Shown piece after piece: positions 49,585 through 61,482 of a stretch of 64,000 nucleotides of DNA. This DNA is from Leptobrachium leishanense. Lineage: Eukaryota; Chordata; Amphibia; Anura; Megophryidae. A program made the position numbers and the translations under genes. The stretch spans positions 57,963,422-58,027,421 of the forward strand of contig CM019069.1 in the NCBI GenBank assembly GCA_009667805.1, in the 5' to 3' direction. The first letter of the stretch is position 1; each line of letters starts with the position of its first letter. Below the pieces are notes generated by a model that saw nothing but the letters and a program-made list of their open reading frames with translations, made no database searches and was not told where the DNA came from.

Positions 49585-49587
<3 letters not shown>
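49103..49587. mobile_element. CGAAAA-rich non-autonomous hAT, second copy
   Basis: It begins TAGGGATGTGCGTTTCGGG and ends GCTGCACAAGCCTA, flanked by ATATATAT on both sides (49095-49102 and 49588-49595). The interior matches 4091-4664 with deletions. A TA microsatellite follows. Confidence 0.87.
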
Positions 49588-49615
<28 letters not shown>

Positions 49616-49796
49616 TCTTGCATATTATATAGAATGGCAAACACCTGCACTCAATCTTTAGATGTCCAAAAGGAGTTATAGCTCTGGTGCTCAAATCCAA
49701 AAAATATCTAAGTTGCGCTATGGATACACTCAGGGTCTTTAATAAATCTTTATTCAATCTACTGTACAAACTTCCAATATTTTGGCTACATAAGAT

Positions 49797-49965
49797 TATT
49801 ATTATACTTTATTTATATAGCGCCAACATATGCCGCAGCGCTGAACAATAGGCACAATATAGACAGGGTTACAATACATCGAGACTGTACAACATTTGAT
49901 AAACCAGTACAGGGGGAAACGAGGGCCCTATTCCTGTGGGAATTTACAATCTAGAAGGGTTGGGG
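49797..49965 (-). mobile_element. LINE-2 3' UTR
   Basis: Minus strand: TTGTAAATTCCCACAGGAAT, TGTAACCCTGTCTATATTGT, GCGCTGCGGCATATGTTGG and TATAAATAAAG with a TAATAATAA tail. It is the same layout as the tail of 13990-15369, with the coding part lost. Confidence 0.85.
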
Positions 49966-51052
49966 TGGAAGATAATTGTGATACTTTGATCTTGACGAAA
50001 ACATTTAAATGCTTACAAAAAAATCGTATGATACACACACCTTTAGCACATGTATGTAAGTAAACGTTTTTTATGTACTCACGTGTGAGCAGAGACTTAC
50101 ATGGTTGGAATTTTACATACAATTCATCATTAATGATCACATTTACTTGCTTTTAATACTGTAACACTCATCACATCCTTCATCTAATTTCCCATTTCCT
50201 GCTGTTAATCATTAAAATACTCTTTCAGTAGAAAGAAAAAAAAAACGACACATAGCAAAGCACATAAAATTAGTACAAACGAGTAGAAAACAATTGTGAG
50301 AATGCCCGGTCTAGTGTAATGCGTTAAATAACTCGTGTCATTAAATACATGCCTGTAATCTTAATCGTGATACGACACTCATTTCATACATTAAACATCT
50401 GTATCGAATAGTAAAATAATACAATCTTTATCGTTCTGTGGGCAAGGAACGATAAAGATACATAGCTCGGCTTGACATGTATCTAGACTAAGCCCATTTC
50501 TTATATGCCCAGCTGGGGTAAGGTCATCTCTGAATTTTAATCTACCTCAATAGACAAAAACATGGCGGGCGGACTCTTCACACAGCTGTTGACACGTTGA
50601 AAGTGAAATGACATCACGTTTCAACATGTAAACACAGCTTCAAGTAGTTTAAGGAGATTTCTGTTCCATACACATGTTTGTGTTCGTAGCTGTTTATATT
50701 TGCAATTCATGAATTGTTTAGTAATATGACCCATATGGGGATGATTAGAACACGTAACTCCACAGCCGCCTTTAATGCATTTCAAATTCATTTCGCATTT
50801 AACTACTATTATCACAAACATATTGCACATTTTTTAGAAGCCAGTATAGCCAAAAAGTTTCACGCTACCCAATGGATATTTACTCAACCGGAAAGATAAG
50901 AAACTGGATATCCTTCTAAACAGTGACATCTATTCAGTGGATGCTACCGGCCTCGAAAAAATGTTTTGCAATTAAATGTCTAGTTTACATTATCTCTGAT
51001 CAAAGTTGTTTGTTTTTTTTCTTCTTCTTCACTTGTTATATCTGCTGGGATC
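49966..51052. other. Intron, nothing recognised
   Basis: No repeat or gene supported. Confidence 0.45.
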
Positions 51053-51060
51053 CGTTAGAA

Positions 51061-51195
51061 CAGGTGTCCATAATCTTGGCCCTCCAGATATTTTGGAACT
51101 AGATTTCCCAAGAGGCTTAGCTAAACTATTGAGTAGCTGAATATATGGGAGACATAGAATCAAAACATCTGGATGGTCCAGGTGGCCAACCCCTG
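51061..51195. mobile_element. Short hAT MITE (CAGGTGTCC / TTGGCCCTCCAG family)
   Basis: Ends CAGGTGTCCATAATCTTGGC and GTCCAGGTGGCCAACCCCTG. Flanks CGTTAGAA and TTTTAGAA match at six of eight. Related copies are at 53786 and 54355. Confidence 0.8.
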
Positions 51196-51726
51196 TTTTA
51201 GAATATGTGTTTAACAATAGCTAAAATCAAAGAGCCACACTTCATGTTATTGTCCATGGCGGTCAGGAGTATCAATGAGTATCCATTTCACTACTTTTTT
51301 GACACTGTGGTTTATTTCAAGCTTTGTTACAGGTGTTTGAGAAGGGTTTACTGAAAGATGTTTATCTTCTACTGAAAATATTTGCAAATCTAATAATGGC
51401 CATTAGATGGCATTTCCAAATCAGAACATTAGCCATCTATGATCCAAAGGTCGGTGTGCGTTATGGTAAAGATTGCAGAGTTCTACTCTAGACGTATATA
51501 CGAACACCCAATGAGTGTATATTGTGCCTCCTTATCCTTCTATTGAATTCTTAAGGTTCTGTCTTGCCACGAGGACCAGTTTGCCTATTCAAAACATGAT
51601 CTAGTTTCCCATAATTTCAATCTAGTGATTGAGCTTCCCATGATGTCGTAATTAGTTGAAATATATTGTATGCAGGTTCCACTGACATTGTGTTAAGGTT
51701 AATAACAATACAGACTAGGGATGACT

Positions 51727-51858
51727 ATATCTGAAGCGCAGCACAGGTGATATGATTTGTTGTTCAGGGATTGAAATATTCAGTCTGCATTTCCCCAAGG
51801 TGATCCTTAAAACCTGGCCTGTGTGTACTTGAGGACCGTGGGAGGGAAGCACTGCTCT
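51727..51858. mobile_element. Partial hAT MITE of the 2346 family
   Basis: ATATCTGAAGCGCAGCACAG through to GAGGACCGTGGGAGGGAAGC. The left end is missing. Confidence 0.7.
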
Positions 51859-52190
51859 AGAGGATTTCTGGAAAACTAGTTTCTTACCATTGCTAGCATT
51901 AAAACCGTATTACTGGTACTTTAATTATCATTTCAGACCTTCTTCATTCATACCACATGATGGTCTACAGACATAACACCACTGGATGAGACGTGAGAAG
52001 CAAGAGCTTCAAAAAAAACACGACTCTTGCCAAAGGCATTGTAATCTAATGAGGTCTCATACTTTGTGTGTAAAACGTTGTCACGTATGACATTGGTTTT
52101 GGAGTCAAAGTCACAAAAAGCTCTGCGAAACATATTACGCGCAATAATATATGCAACTACAGAGTAGGTATGGATATCTGCATCATCACC

Positions 52191-52470
52191 TTAACCCTTT
52201 CACTGCTGAGGACATGTGGGGAACGTCCTTATTGACTCCTAAGGAAAGATATGGGTGGAGATCGGGGTTTGTTTGAACCCTGATATCTCCCGACTGTTTT
52301 CAGCTAGCAGGGTCATGTTTGGTATCATTAGAAAGGCCAGACCATGACCATGGCCTTCCCAATGATACCAAACATGACCATGCTTAAAGTAAAGAAACAA
52401 AATAACAATAATAAAAAAAGAAAAATGTGTTTTTTTGAAACGTGAAATGGCTCAGCAGTGAAGGGGTTAA
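52191..52470. mobile_element. TTAA-flanked MITE (TTAACCCTTTCACTGCTGAG)
   Basis: TTAA at 52191-52194 and 52467-52470. Ends CCCTTTCACTGCTGAG and CTCAGCAGTGAAGGGG. The centre holds a long hairpin (52312-52380) of GGTCATGTTTGGTATCATT and its complement, the module also seen at 42259, 45560 and 58265. Confidence 0.88.
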
Positions 52471-52656
52471 GAAGCTTAAAGTAGATATGCATGTTAAGGC
52501 CATAAGACCTGGAGTTGTGGGAGGGGTTGTTGTTGTCCAGGGTAGTGGCCCCAAACAAATATATACGTACAGAATGTGCGGTGTCGCGCCTACTCCTTAC
52601 CAGTGCGGCTGCAACTACCAGAAGTAATCAGCCCAGTTTCTTCTTTTTTCTTGTTA

Positions 52657-53785
<1,129 letters not shown>

Positions 53786-53850
53786 GGGGTCAGCAACCTT
53801 GGCCCTCCAGATGTTATAGAACTATATCACCCATCATGCTCAGGTACTCA
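53786..53850. mobile_element. hAT MITE left end
   Basis: GGGTCAGCAACCTTGGCCCT followed by CCAGATGTTATAGAAC. The right end is missing. Confidence 0.65.
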
Positions 53851-53929
53851 TTAGGTTGCTAGAGTATCATAAAAGATTTCATTCCAAAATATCAGGAGGG
53901 TCAATAATGGAGATTTATTTATTATTATT

Positions 53930-54005
53930 TATTTACTTGCAAAGTATTTTGCCAGGAAGGATACATTGAGATTTCTCTCGTTTTCAAGTATGTTCTGGGT
54001 GGATT
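53930..54005 (-). repeat. SINE 3' fragment, minus strand
   Basis: Minus strand: ATACTTGAAAACGAGAGAAA, TCTCAATGTATCCTTCCTGG and CAAAATACTTTGC, the tail of the tRNA-type SINE. Confidence 0.75.
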
Positions 54006-54204
54006 TGTTTGTATATTGCTCAAATTATGCACTTTTATTCTTGTTGTCATTTCTTTTACATGGATTATGTTCCTTAGTTCATAATAGGATTGGCTCTGTC
54101 TAGCCCTATTTAGGATCCCAGAGGGGATGATGACGAGCACTGGACGGGGTACATATGAGTGACTGATTGTAACCACACATCGCCATTATATTGTGGGATA
54201 TTAT

Positions 54205-54265
54205 TATATTATTCTTTATATAAAGCCAGCATATTTCGCAGCGCTGTACCACCCTATGTTCTTTT
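54205..54265 (-). mobile_element. LINE-2 3' end fragment
   Basis: Minus strand: GGTACAGCGCTGCGAAATAT, GCTGGCTTTATATAAAG and an ATAATATAATAA tail. Confidence 0.7.
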
Positions 54266-54354
54266 CCTTGCATATTGCATTTGTTGTTTAACCAGCAGAT
54301 ACCTGTAACCGGACCTATCACCATATAATAAAGAATGGCATCATCCTACTAAAG

Positions 54355-54494
54355 CGGGGGGGTCAGCAACCTTGGCCATACAGATGGTTTTGAACTACAT
54401 TTCATTTGACTTGCTCTGCTAACCTAATGATTGGCTGAGCATCATGGGAGATGTAGCTCCAAAACATCTGGATGGCCAAGGTTGTGGACTCCAG
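54355..54494. mobile_element. 140-bp hAT MITE
   Basis: CGGGGGGGTCAGCAACCTTG to CCAAGGTTGTGGACTCCAG, flanked by TACTAAAG and TACTAACC (six of eight). The interior forms a hairpin around ATTGGCTGAGCATCATG. Confidence 0.82.
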
Positions 54495-54799
54495 TACTAA
54501 CCCACCAGAAGAAAGCTTGCATCTAAAGTGGTGAATGTGCTCAGTGTGTCATTCCCAGTCAAGGAGTTCACCAGCAGAAGAAATATTCCATCTCAATATA
54601 TATCTATGGATATTTTGAATATTTTAAAATAATTGCTCTGGTGACCTTAAGCCTCTATGAAAGGATTTGTAGTTGTGACATACCAGTACTCCTGCGACAA
54701 CGTTGCAAAAGAAGAACTTAAAATCCTTTTTACAGCTCTGAATATTCCAAGAAATTATGAAAGCCTTAAAATGTATAAACCGAACACAAAGATGTTCGG

Positions 54800-55234
54800 G
54801 GCTAGGGTCAGACGAACGCATTCTGTGCGGACTGTGCGTCCGTGATCAACGGACGTACTTTCTGACTGACGACAAGGTAGTGGCCACACGGTCCGTTTTT
54901 ATGACTGACGTTTTTTTTGACTGATGTAGAAGGGAAAATAAATTAATATGAAAAACCATTTTGTCCGTCAAAAATGCTGGATGTCAAAAATGCAGTCCGT
55001 CTGACTACGGTCCATCACTCACACAAAGCTATGCGGACGTTGTGCACTCCGCACGTCCATTCTAGCGGTTTTACGTTGCCTGACTTGCGTCCGTTTGCCG
55101 CGTCCGTTGTGCGTCAGCACTTCTATGCTGACGTACTTCGTGTGTGGTTTCTATTGATCATAATTGTATGCTACCACGGACGTTAAAATGTGCGGCAACA
55201 CGGACGTGAACACTGCGCTCGTCTGACCCGAGCC
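54800..55234. mobile_element. Harbinger-like MITE (GGCTAGGGTCAGA family)
   Basis: GGCTAGGGTCAGACGAACGC to GCGCTCGTCTGACCCGAGCC. TTA follows the right end; the left target copy is lost. It is close to the copy at 44660 along its whole length. Confidence 0.85.
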
Positions 55235-55236
55235 TT

Positions 55237-56039
55237 AACTTTGATTTTTTTTCCAATGTACACCCCCACCTCATTTTTAATATTCAAGTTATATGTCATT
55301 CTTTAATTATTTTTCACAGAATAACAGTCAGAAAGTGTATCCAGCACCTGTCGAGGGGAAACACAGACAGACGCAGGAGTTATTTTCACACTTCTTGCAG
55401 CCCAAACAGCCTCTCTGCCAATAAACTCTACCTGATTAGGCCCAGAAGCACCGAGCAGACCACACTTCGGGTCCGTTCAGGACAGAAGCAGATTAAGGAG
55501 AAATTAATTTCTCCGCTAAAAGGTCATGAATGATCACCGTAACTGGATCTAGATGACTCGAGTTTAAAAGCGTCCCCGAGGATCGTGACTATAGGCTGAG
55601 TACGCCTTAAAAGCAGCTACATCTGTTTGAAAGTTTCCACAGCGCAGCCGCTTTATTGTTGTTAGTCTATAATGTGTTATGACAGCTGGCATTATTTGGC
55701 ACGTTGCTTTGAAATATGTCACTATTTAATGTGATTCGAGATCGCTTCCATATATCAGCGAGAGAGTCCCAAACTCCATTAAAGGTGTGATACCGGCTGC
55801 GTGTTTATTTGTTCAATACTTTTTAATTATTTGGCCGTGCGGCATACACCGGAGTCTGATTTCACCTTATTTTTCCCCATGGCGTATACACCACCAGGAA
55901 CAATTTTCCATGTATGGTGTGGAACGCACAGCACACTATAAATATTGTCAAATGAAAACAATTAATAATGGTTGCTAAAAAGGTATATTACATATATTTT
56001 ACTTATGTGGTGTCGGCGAGTGATTTATGAACGAGAGGG
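55237..56039. other. Intron, single-copy in this window
   Basis: About 55310-55780 has balanced base composition and no repeat resemblance. It is a candidate for conserved non-coding sequence, but that is untested. Confidence 0.4.
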
Positions 56040-56795
56040 TACGAAACAGGGAAGGTGACCGGTATGTGCAGAAACGGTATGAACAAAGGAAGGGAGGCGT
56101 ATGGGGAAAGGGATTTAGGGGTTATTATTTCAGAGGATCTAAGGGTAAGTAGTCAATGTAATAGAGCAGCAGGAAATGCTAGCAGAATGCTTGGTTGTGT
56201 AGAGAGAGGTATTAGCAGTAGGAAAAGGGAAGTGCTCATGCCACTGTACAGAGCACTGGTGAGACCTCACTTGGAGTACTGTGTGCAGTACTGGAGACCG
56301 TATCTCCAGAAGGATATAGACACCTTAGAGAGAGTTCAGAGAAGGGCTACTAAAATGGTGTACGGCTTGAAGGAGAAAAGTTACCTGGAAAGGCTTAATG
56401 ATCTTAACATGTACAGCTTGGAAAAAAGACGAGACAGAGGAGATATGATAGAAACATTTAAATACGTAAAGGGAATCCACAAGGTAGAGGAAGGGAGTAT
56501 ATTTAAAAGGAAACAAAATAGCAAAACAAGAGGACATAGTCTTAGATTAGAGGGGCAAAGGTTTAAAAGTAACATCAGGAAGCATTATTTTACTGAGCGG
56601 GTGGTGGATACATGGAACAGTCTTCCAGTTGAAGTGGTAGAGGCCAAAACAGTAATTGAATTTAAGCAAGCATGGGATAGGCATAAGGCTATCCTAAACA
56701 AAAGATAAATCCAGGTAAAGTATCCATGTAATTGGACAGACTAGATGAGCCGAAAGGTTCTTATCTGCCGACATGTTTCTATGTTTCTATGTATG
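56040..56795 (+). mobile_element. CR1-type LINE, 5' truncated
   Basis: The C-terminal protein part is followed by a short 3' UTR (GACTAGATGAGCCGAAAGGT, TCTTATCTGCCGACATG) and the TTCTATGTTTCTATG tail typical of CR1 elements in amphibians and other tetrapods. Confidence 0.92.
56055..56708 (+). pseudogene. CR1 reverse transcriptase, C-terminal part
   Basis: A frame of 217 codons, uninterrupted to TAA 56708. It starts after the polymerase active site. DLGVIISEDLRVSSQC marks the end of the reverse transcriptase region, followed by LYRALVRPHLEYCVQYWRPY, DIDTLERVQRRATKMV, LEKRRDRGDMIETFKYVKGI and VVDTWNSLPVEVVEAKTV, all usual in CR1 C-termini. The frame opens with GTG and then ATG only because the element is truncated, so there is no true start. 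The lack of stops suggests a recent insertion. Confidence 0.9.
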
Positions 56796-56886
56796 CAGGC
56801 ACAAAGGATTGAAGAGCAAAAAAAAATAAAGATTAGCTTATGATGACAGATATAAGTTCCTTTTAACGAGATATGTTAAACCCTCC

Positions 56887-58889
56887 TTAACCCCTTCCCT
56901 ACCAAGCGAATTTTGTTGAATTTTTTTTTAGAACATTAATTTGAAACGTGAGATGTGGAGTTAATTAAATATAGGGTAAAATAGGAGGTTTTGTACAGAA
57001 ATTGTTATTCCGAGATAAAATAAAAAATTTTAATAATGTTAATTTGCTAATTTTTAACATTTTGTGTATTCGTTTATCCTTTACAAAAATATTGTTGAAA
57101 CGTAAGAGTCGAAGCTCTAGATGGTGTCCTTTATCTTACCCAATTTCAAGCGGGGTCTGCATTATTATCATACTGGGAGAAAACACCTTTGTGTTAGATA
57201 CAGTCACTGTGAGAAACATAATAAAATGCTCAGATCTGCTGCTTATTAAGATTTGTAGTGATCGGAGATTATGCAATGCAGCTTCCAAAAATACCAATGG
57301 AATATATAAAAATATCTGTATGTGATAATGTATGTGCATGTAAATTACAGGAACACCTTGTATTGTACTATAAAGGAGATTTCAGTCATTGTAACCCCCT
57401 GAATCTTACTCTTGTACAGCAGTGAGTGACCCCAGAGCTCACCCTGTAGTCTGCCCTCTCCCTGGCAGCTGTAATGCAGCAGTAATCTATTTGAACTTTT
57501 TGTTACAGTTAGGTTTAGGGCTGCCATTTGTAGCTGGTTTTAGGTCTCTCCAGGGTGCTAATCTTGTTTAAAAGCTGTGGAATAGTCTTGATATGCTAAG
57601 GAGTGCTTTTCAGTGCATTACAATCCCTTGCACTCCCAAACTCAAGTTAACCACTTCCATGTGGAGGACGCGCTCAGCGCGTCCTCCACATGGCTCCTGC
57701 TGTGCGGAGGACGCGCTGAGCGCGTCCTCCCTTTGGGGTCAGCGTTCGGCCGGGTTCCGGCCGATCGCTGGCCCCCCTGGTGCGGGCTGACATCCTCGAT
57801 GTCAGTCCAGCATCCGGAACCGCCGCCTATGAAATTAGGTGTCATTGCGGCAGCGCGATGACACCTAATTCAGGCGCCCCCCCCGCATGTGCGGAGGAGG
57901 CGCCTGAAAGGGAGGGGGGGAGGTCCTTCGGACCTCTCTCCCTCCCGATTGGTGGCGTTGCGGGGGTTAACCCAGGCACCATTTGGAAGGGCACAGCCTG
58001 CCCTTCCAAATGGTGCCTCGCATTAACCCCTGGGGAGCTGGATCGCGAATCGGCGCTGAAAAGCGCCGGTTCGTGATCCTTTCCCGGAGCTGGCCGACAT
58101 CTTGGATGTCGGCCAAGCCTCCGGGAACTCCCCCTGAGGACTGGCGTCATCGTGCATAGCACGATGACGCCAGTCCTAGCGTTAACCCCTAACTGCCACC
58201 AACGGTGGAGATAGGGAGTTGCAATGAACTCCCTATCTCCCGATCCGTGGCAGCTAGGGGTTAAAGTTTGGTATGGTTGGATCGGCCAGAGCATGGCCGT
58301 TCCAACGATACCAAACACTACTGTGAAAAATGTTTTTTTTAAAAAAATAAAAATTAAAAATAAAAATATATTTAAAAAAAACTTATAAAAAAAAAAAAAA
58401 AAACATTTTTTTTTCTTTTTTTTGGTTCATTAATGCAGCAATATTGTTCCCATTTCAATTATAATGTGAACAATGATGCTGCACTAACGATTTTTGTATG
58501 CGGTGCGTTTGTTAAAAATCGTGTAATTTTCCCCAAAAAAAAATGTAACGAGACCCCATCTCTAATTTTTTTAACAAGCGCACCCCATACAAAATATAAC
58601 CGCAATTGCTCGCATGTTAAAATGTGAAAAAAAACACTTAACACGTTGTAAATTATTGAAAATACATATTTTATTGCATTTTTTGTTATAATATACAGAC
58701 ATGACATAACGTATACATATAATAATGACATATTATGAATCTACCGAGTCTGACGGAAAGAACGATATATAATAGGTCTGGGTCATATACTAAAATAAGC
58801 CTTCAAAACACGTTTAAACATGATGAGCAAAACCAGTAAAAATGACCTCAGCACAGAGGTGTGAAAAGCCTCAGCAGCGAAAGGGTTAA
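56887..58889. mobile_element. 2-kb TTAA-flanked element with a GC-rich string of hairpins
   Basis: TTAA at 56887-56890 and 58886-58889. The right end GCCTCAGCAGCGAAAGGG matches the family of 52191-52470. The part from 57647 (TTAACCACTTCC) to 58320 is GC-rich and made of successive hairpins; AT-rich tracts and the block shared with 42130-42190 follow. Possibly one element nested in another. The long frames here are the palindromes read in several frames. Confidence 0.7.
57657..58318. repeat. Run of consecutive perfect hairpins
   Basis: Clear stems: 57657-57693 (CCATGTGGAGGACGCGCT and complement), 57783-57812 around GACATCCTCGATGTC, 57839-57867 around GGTGTCATTG, 57930-57945 (AGGTCCTTCGGACCT), 57976-58018 (GGCACCATTTGGAAGGGCA and complement), 58138-58176 (AGGACTGGCGTCATCGTGC and complement) and 58265-58318. 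Confidence 0.85.
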
Positions 58890-59261
58890 GGACCAATGGT
58901 CGAATAATTTTGTTGCATCAATCTAAACCAGTGATTTTCAACCCCTGCGCCATGAGGACTGGTGTGCTGCAAAGGGTCCTCACAGGTGCTGTGGGAATTT
59001 GTTTTGCAATGGCAGAATGAGGTGTGCGAATAACAAAACCGTGACAAAATGTAGGTGTAATGGAACATTGGCACAAAGCAGAGTTGTATTCGTGAATAGA
59101 ACTTTAAGGATATATTTTGTCGTATTAAAATGCTAAGCTTCTATTTAAAGTTCTGGTGTGTCTTCATCAGTCTGATGCAAGGTGAAAAGCTTGGTAGCAT
59201 CTGGAAAATAGACAGGGAATTGCACATGTGCTGCAGAACTACAATGACCACATTGGGATGA

Positions 59262-59262
59262 A

Positions 59263-59319
<57 letters not shown>

Positions 59320-59330
59320 TATACTCTCCC
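59262..59330. repeat. TA microsatellite
   Basis: About 50 bases of TA, then ACATATATATAC. Confidence 0.95.
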
Positions 59331-59440
59331 AACTCTTTAGCACAATGCTTTGGAACGCTGTCAATGTTGCTATATTTTCTGGTCATATAAATAAAAAAAA
59401 AAAAAAAAAAAACAATAACCCCAATATCATGTATATAAAA

Positions 59441-59620
59441 TGTCGTATAAAATGACCGCACTCAAGGACTTATATTAAAAACAACCGATGTTTCGGCTCA
59501 TTCATGAGCCTTTTTCAAGGATCATGTATGAGCCGAAACGTCGGTTGTTTTAATGCATCTTTGAATAAATGTTGTTGTTTTATTTAAGTCCTCGAGCGCG
59601 GTAACTTATACGACATTTTT
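59441..59620. repeat. Inverted Penelope-type terminal repeat
   Basis: AATGTCGTATAAAATGACCG is matched inverted by CGGTAACTTATACGACATTT at the far side. Inside, ACAACCGATGTTTCGGCTCA is matched by TGAGCCGAAACGTCGGTTGT. Head-to-head Penelope-like 3' ends would give this layout. Confidence 0.6.
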
Positions 59621-59721
59621 TGTACTTCTAGCACCGAGGCACAAAAACGTTTAAAACTTTGAGGGAGTGTGCAGTGCTCCTTGGATCATTGGATAGATAT
59701 ATATATATTATTTCAGAAGTA

Positions 59722-59999
59722 ATTTACACATCCCAGCAATTCAAAGAATTGCATCACAGGTCATGTGCTACATTCCCCATATGCAGCACTGAACTCTGGG
59801 AAAGACATGCAAGTGACGTCTGCAACTTCACACTTTTTTACATCCTGGGTCTGTTTTCACACAGAACCCTCTAAATCAATGCCATGCCATACTAGATGGC
59901 TTTTTTTTTTTTTTGCAGAGGTCAGGTTTATGCAACTGGTCACAGCCACTCCTAGACAGCCATTTCGGGCTTATTATGCCCTCATCAGCAAGAGATAAG
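59722..59999 (-). mobile_element. Hammerhead-bearing repeat, minus copy
   Basis: The reverse complement follows the repeat at 44316-44590 along its length, from CTTATCTCTTGCTGATGAGG to TTGCTGGGATGTGTAAAT, with an A-run (T-run on plus) inserted near 59900. Confidence 0.8.
59949..59994 (-). ncRNA. Hammerhead ribozyme, type I, second copy
   Basis: Read on the minus strand: CTCTTG (59994-59989) with TAGGAG (59954-59949) as stem I, core CTGATGA, stem II GGGC-ATAATAA-GCCC (perfect), GAA, stem III ATGG with CTGT (two G-U pairs), and the cleavage C at 59955 in GTC. Every invariant core base matches the plus copy, while the stems vary in compensating or G-U-tolerant ways. Confidence 0.87.
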
Positions 60000-60000
60000 C

Positions 60001-60494
60001 ATCAAACTACAACTGGTCATGCCTAACCCGTAGGGCAAATCAATACATCTATATATTTGGGCCTGAAGGGGTACAGTTTAATCCACGCACAGGTTTGTTC
60101 TAACAGAGATAAATTGTATCAATTACCCTCCAATCGCAGCATCTTGAACTATCAAAATGTGGATACAGCACAGCCCAGACGATAGAGTTAAGTCAATACT
60201 TCAGATTGAGGTAGAATATGAACAATGAATGCAAAATAGATAATTGCAACAAGAATAAAAAAAAGATACCTAAAACTACAAATGTTGACTTTTTATAGTA
60301 ACAGACAAAAGGCGATCTGTGTATACAAAAGATATAGCTCGTAACTAGGACACTATACAACAGGAAAAAAAAGCAGCAGAAACTACAAGATTATAAAAGC
60401 CAAAAAATATGGTATGTATTTTTCAAAATAATATTTTTCAAAAATGAATATAAAATGTTTGAAGGTAAAAGTGCATCTCTACAATCAACAGTGT

Positions 60495-60525
<31 letters not shown>

Positions 60526-61325
60526 AAAGACAATACACAAGATTCAGGTATGTATCATGTTGTTTATGGATGATGGATGCTTCCACTGGAATAGTAAGTA
60601 GAATACTTATTTGTAGACAACAAATCCTCTCTGTACCAGCCCCTCTAAGTATGGGTATAGGATTATTTTTCTTCCTTTTTCCTTTTCTGCTCTAGTAATT
60701 ATATGCAGCAGGTATCATGGGAATCTGGAGGAAGCACAAAGAACACATGGCCACAGAGGATATTCCCATTGCTACGGACCTCTCGAGCTTTGATTCTGCT
60801 CCCTGCGACGCTAGTTGAACAAAGGTTACTTTTTTATGGTTGAATTTCAAATTGACAATGAGAATGTATTTTTCAAGGTTTTACACCTATTTGTATGATG
60901 CATAGACACATTACACATTGCTTAAAATTTCAGGTGGAATGTCTTTCGGTCTGTATCTCTAGCATGCATCTGCACAAACTACAAAGAACAACAATAAACT
61001 CAAAAGATTTTGGCAAAATGCCTGTGGCCAGGATGCTTGGCTTGGCAAGACGTGTCAAAAAAGCTCTACTAAAAATCACAAACTAGTTTTATTGTGTTTA
61101 CATTTACTTTTTAGACTGTAAGCTCACTGGAGCAGTGCCTTCTACATCGCTTGAGTTCTCTAAACTTTATATGGTCATTTTAGGTAGGTTTAAGCACTGG
61201 GGGAAACGATGATGCTATAAAAAAAATCTATATTATTTATAACTATATTTATGACCACTTGTCTGACTCTGGACCTTTTAAATACTTGTATTCAACATTC
61301 TATAGGAGTTTTGCATCATATGAGC
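60001..61325. other. Intron with a short TA run at 60494-60520
   Basis: No gene or element recognised. Confidence 0.45.
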
Positions 61326-61482
61326 CAATAAGGGTTATTCATTAAATGGAGTTTAGAGTTTGCAACCACGATAAAGTCGGTGATCAACAACAAAGCATCC
61401 CTGTGGTTATTTGATTTTGCTCTACAAGACCTCCGAAATTGTAGTTGCAAACATGGCATTTAGTGAATATCACTCTAGGTTA
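61326..61482. mobile_element. Inverted-repeat MITE, decayed
   Basis: AGGGTTATTCATTAAATGGA and GCATTTAGTGAATATCACTC are imperfect inverted ends. Inside, TTTGCAACCACGATAAAG and TAGTTGCAAACATGG echo the inversion. Confidence 0.55.

Noticed and set aside
57593..58318. Several frames of 65-158 codons on both strands
   Set aside because: They follow from the GC-rich hairpin string; palindromes keep complementary frames open together.
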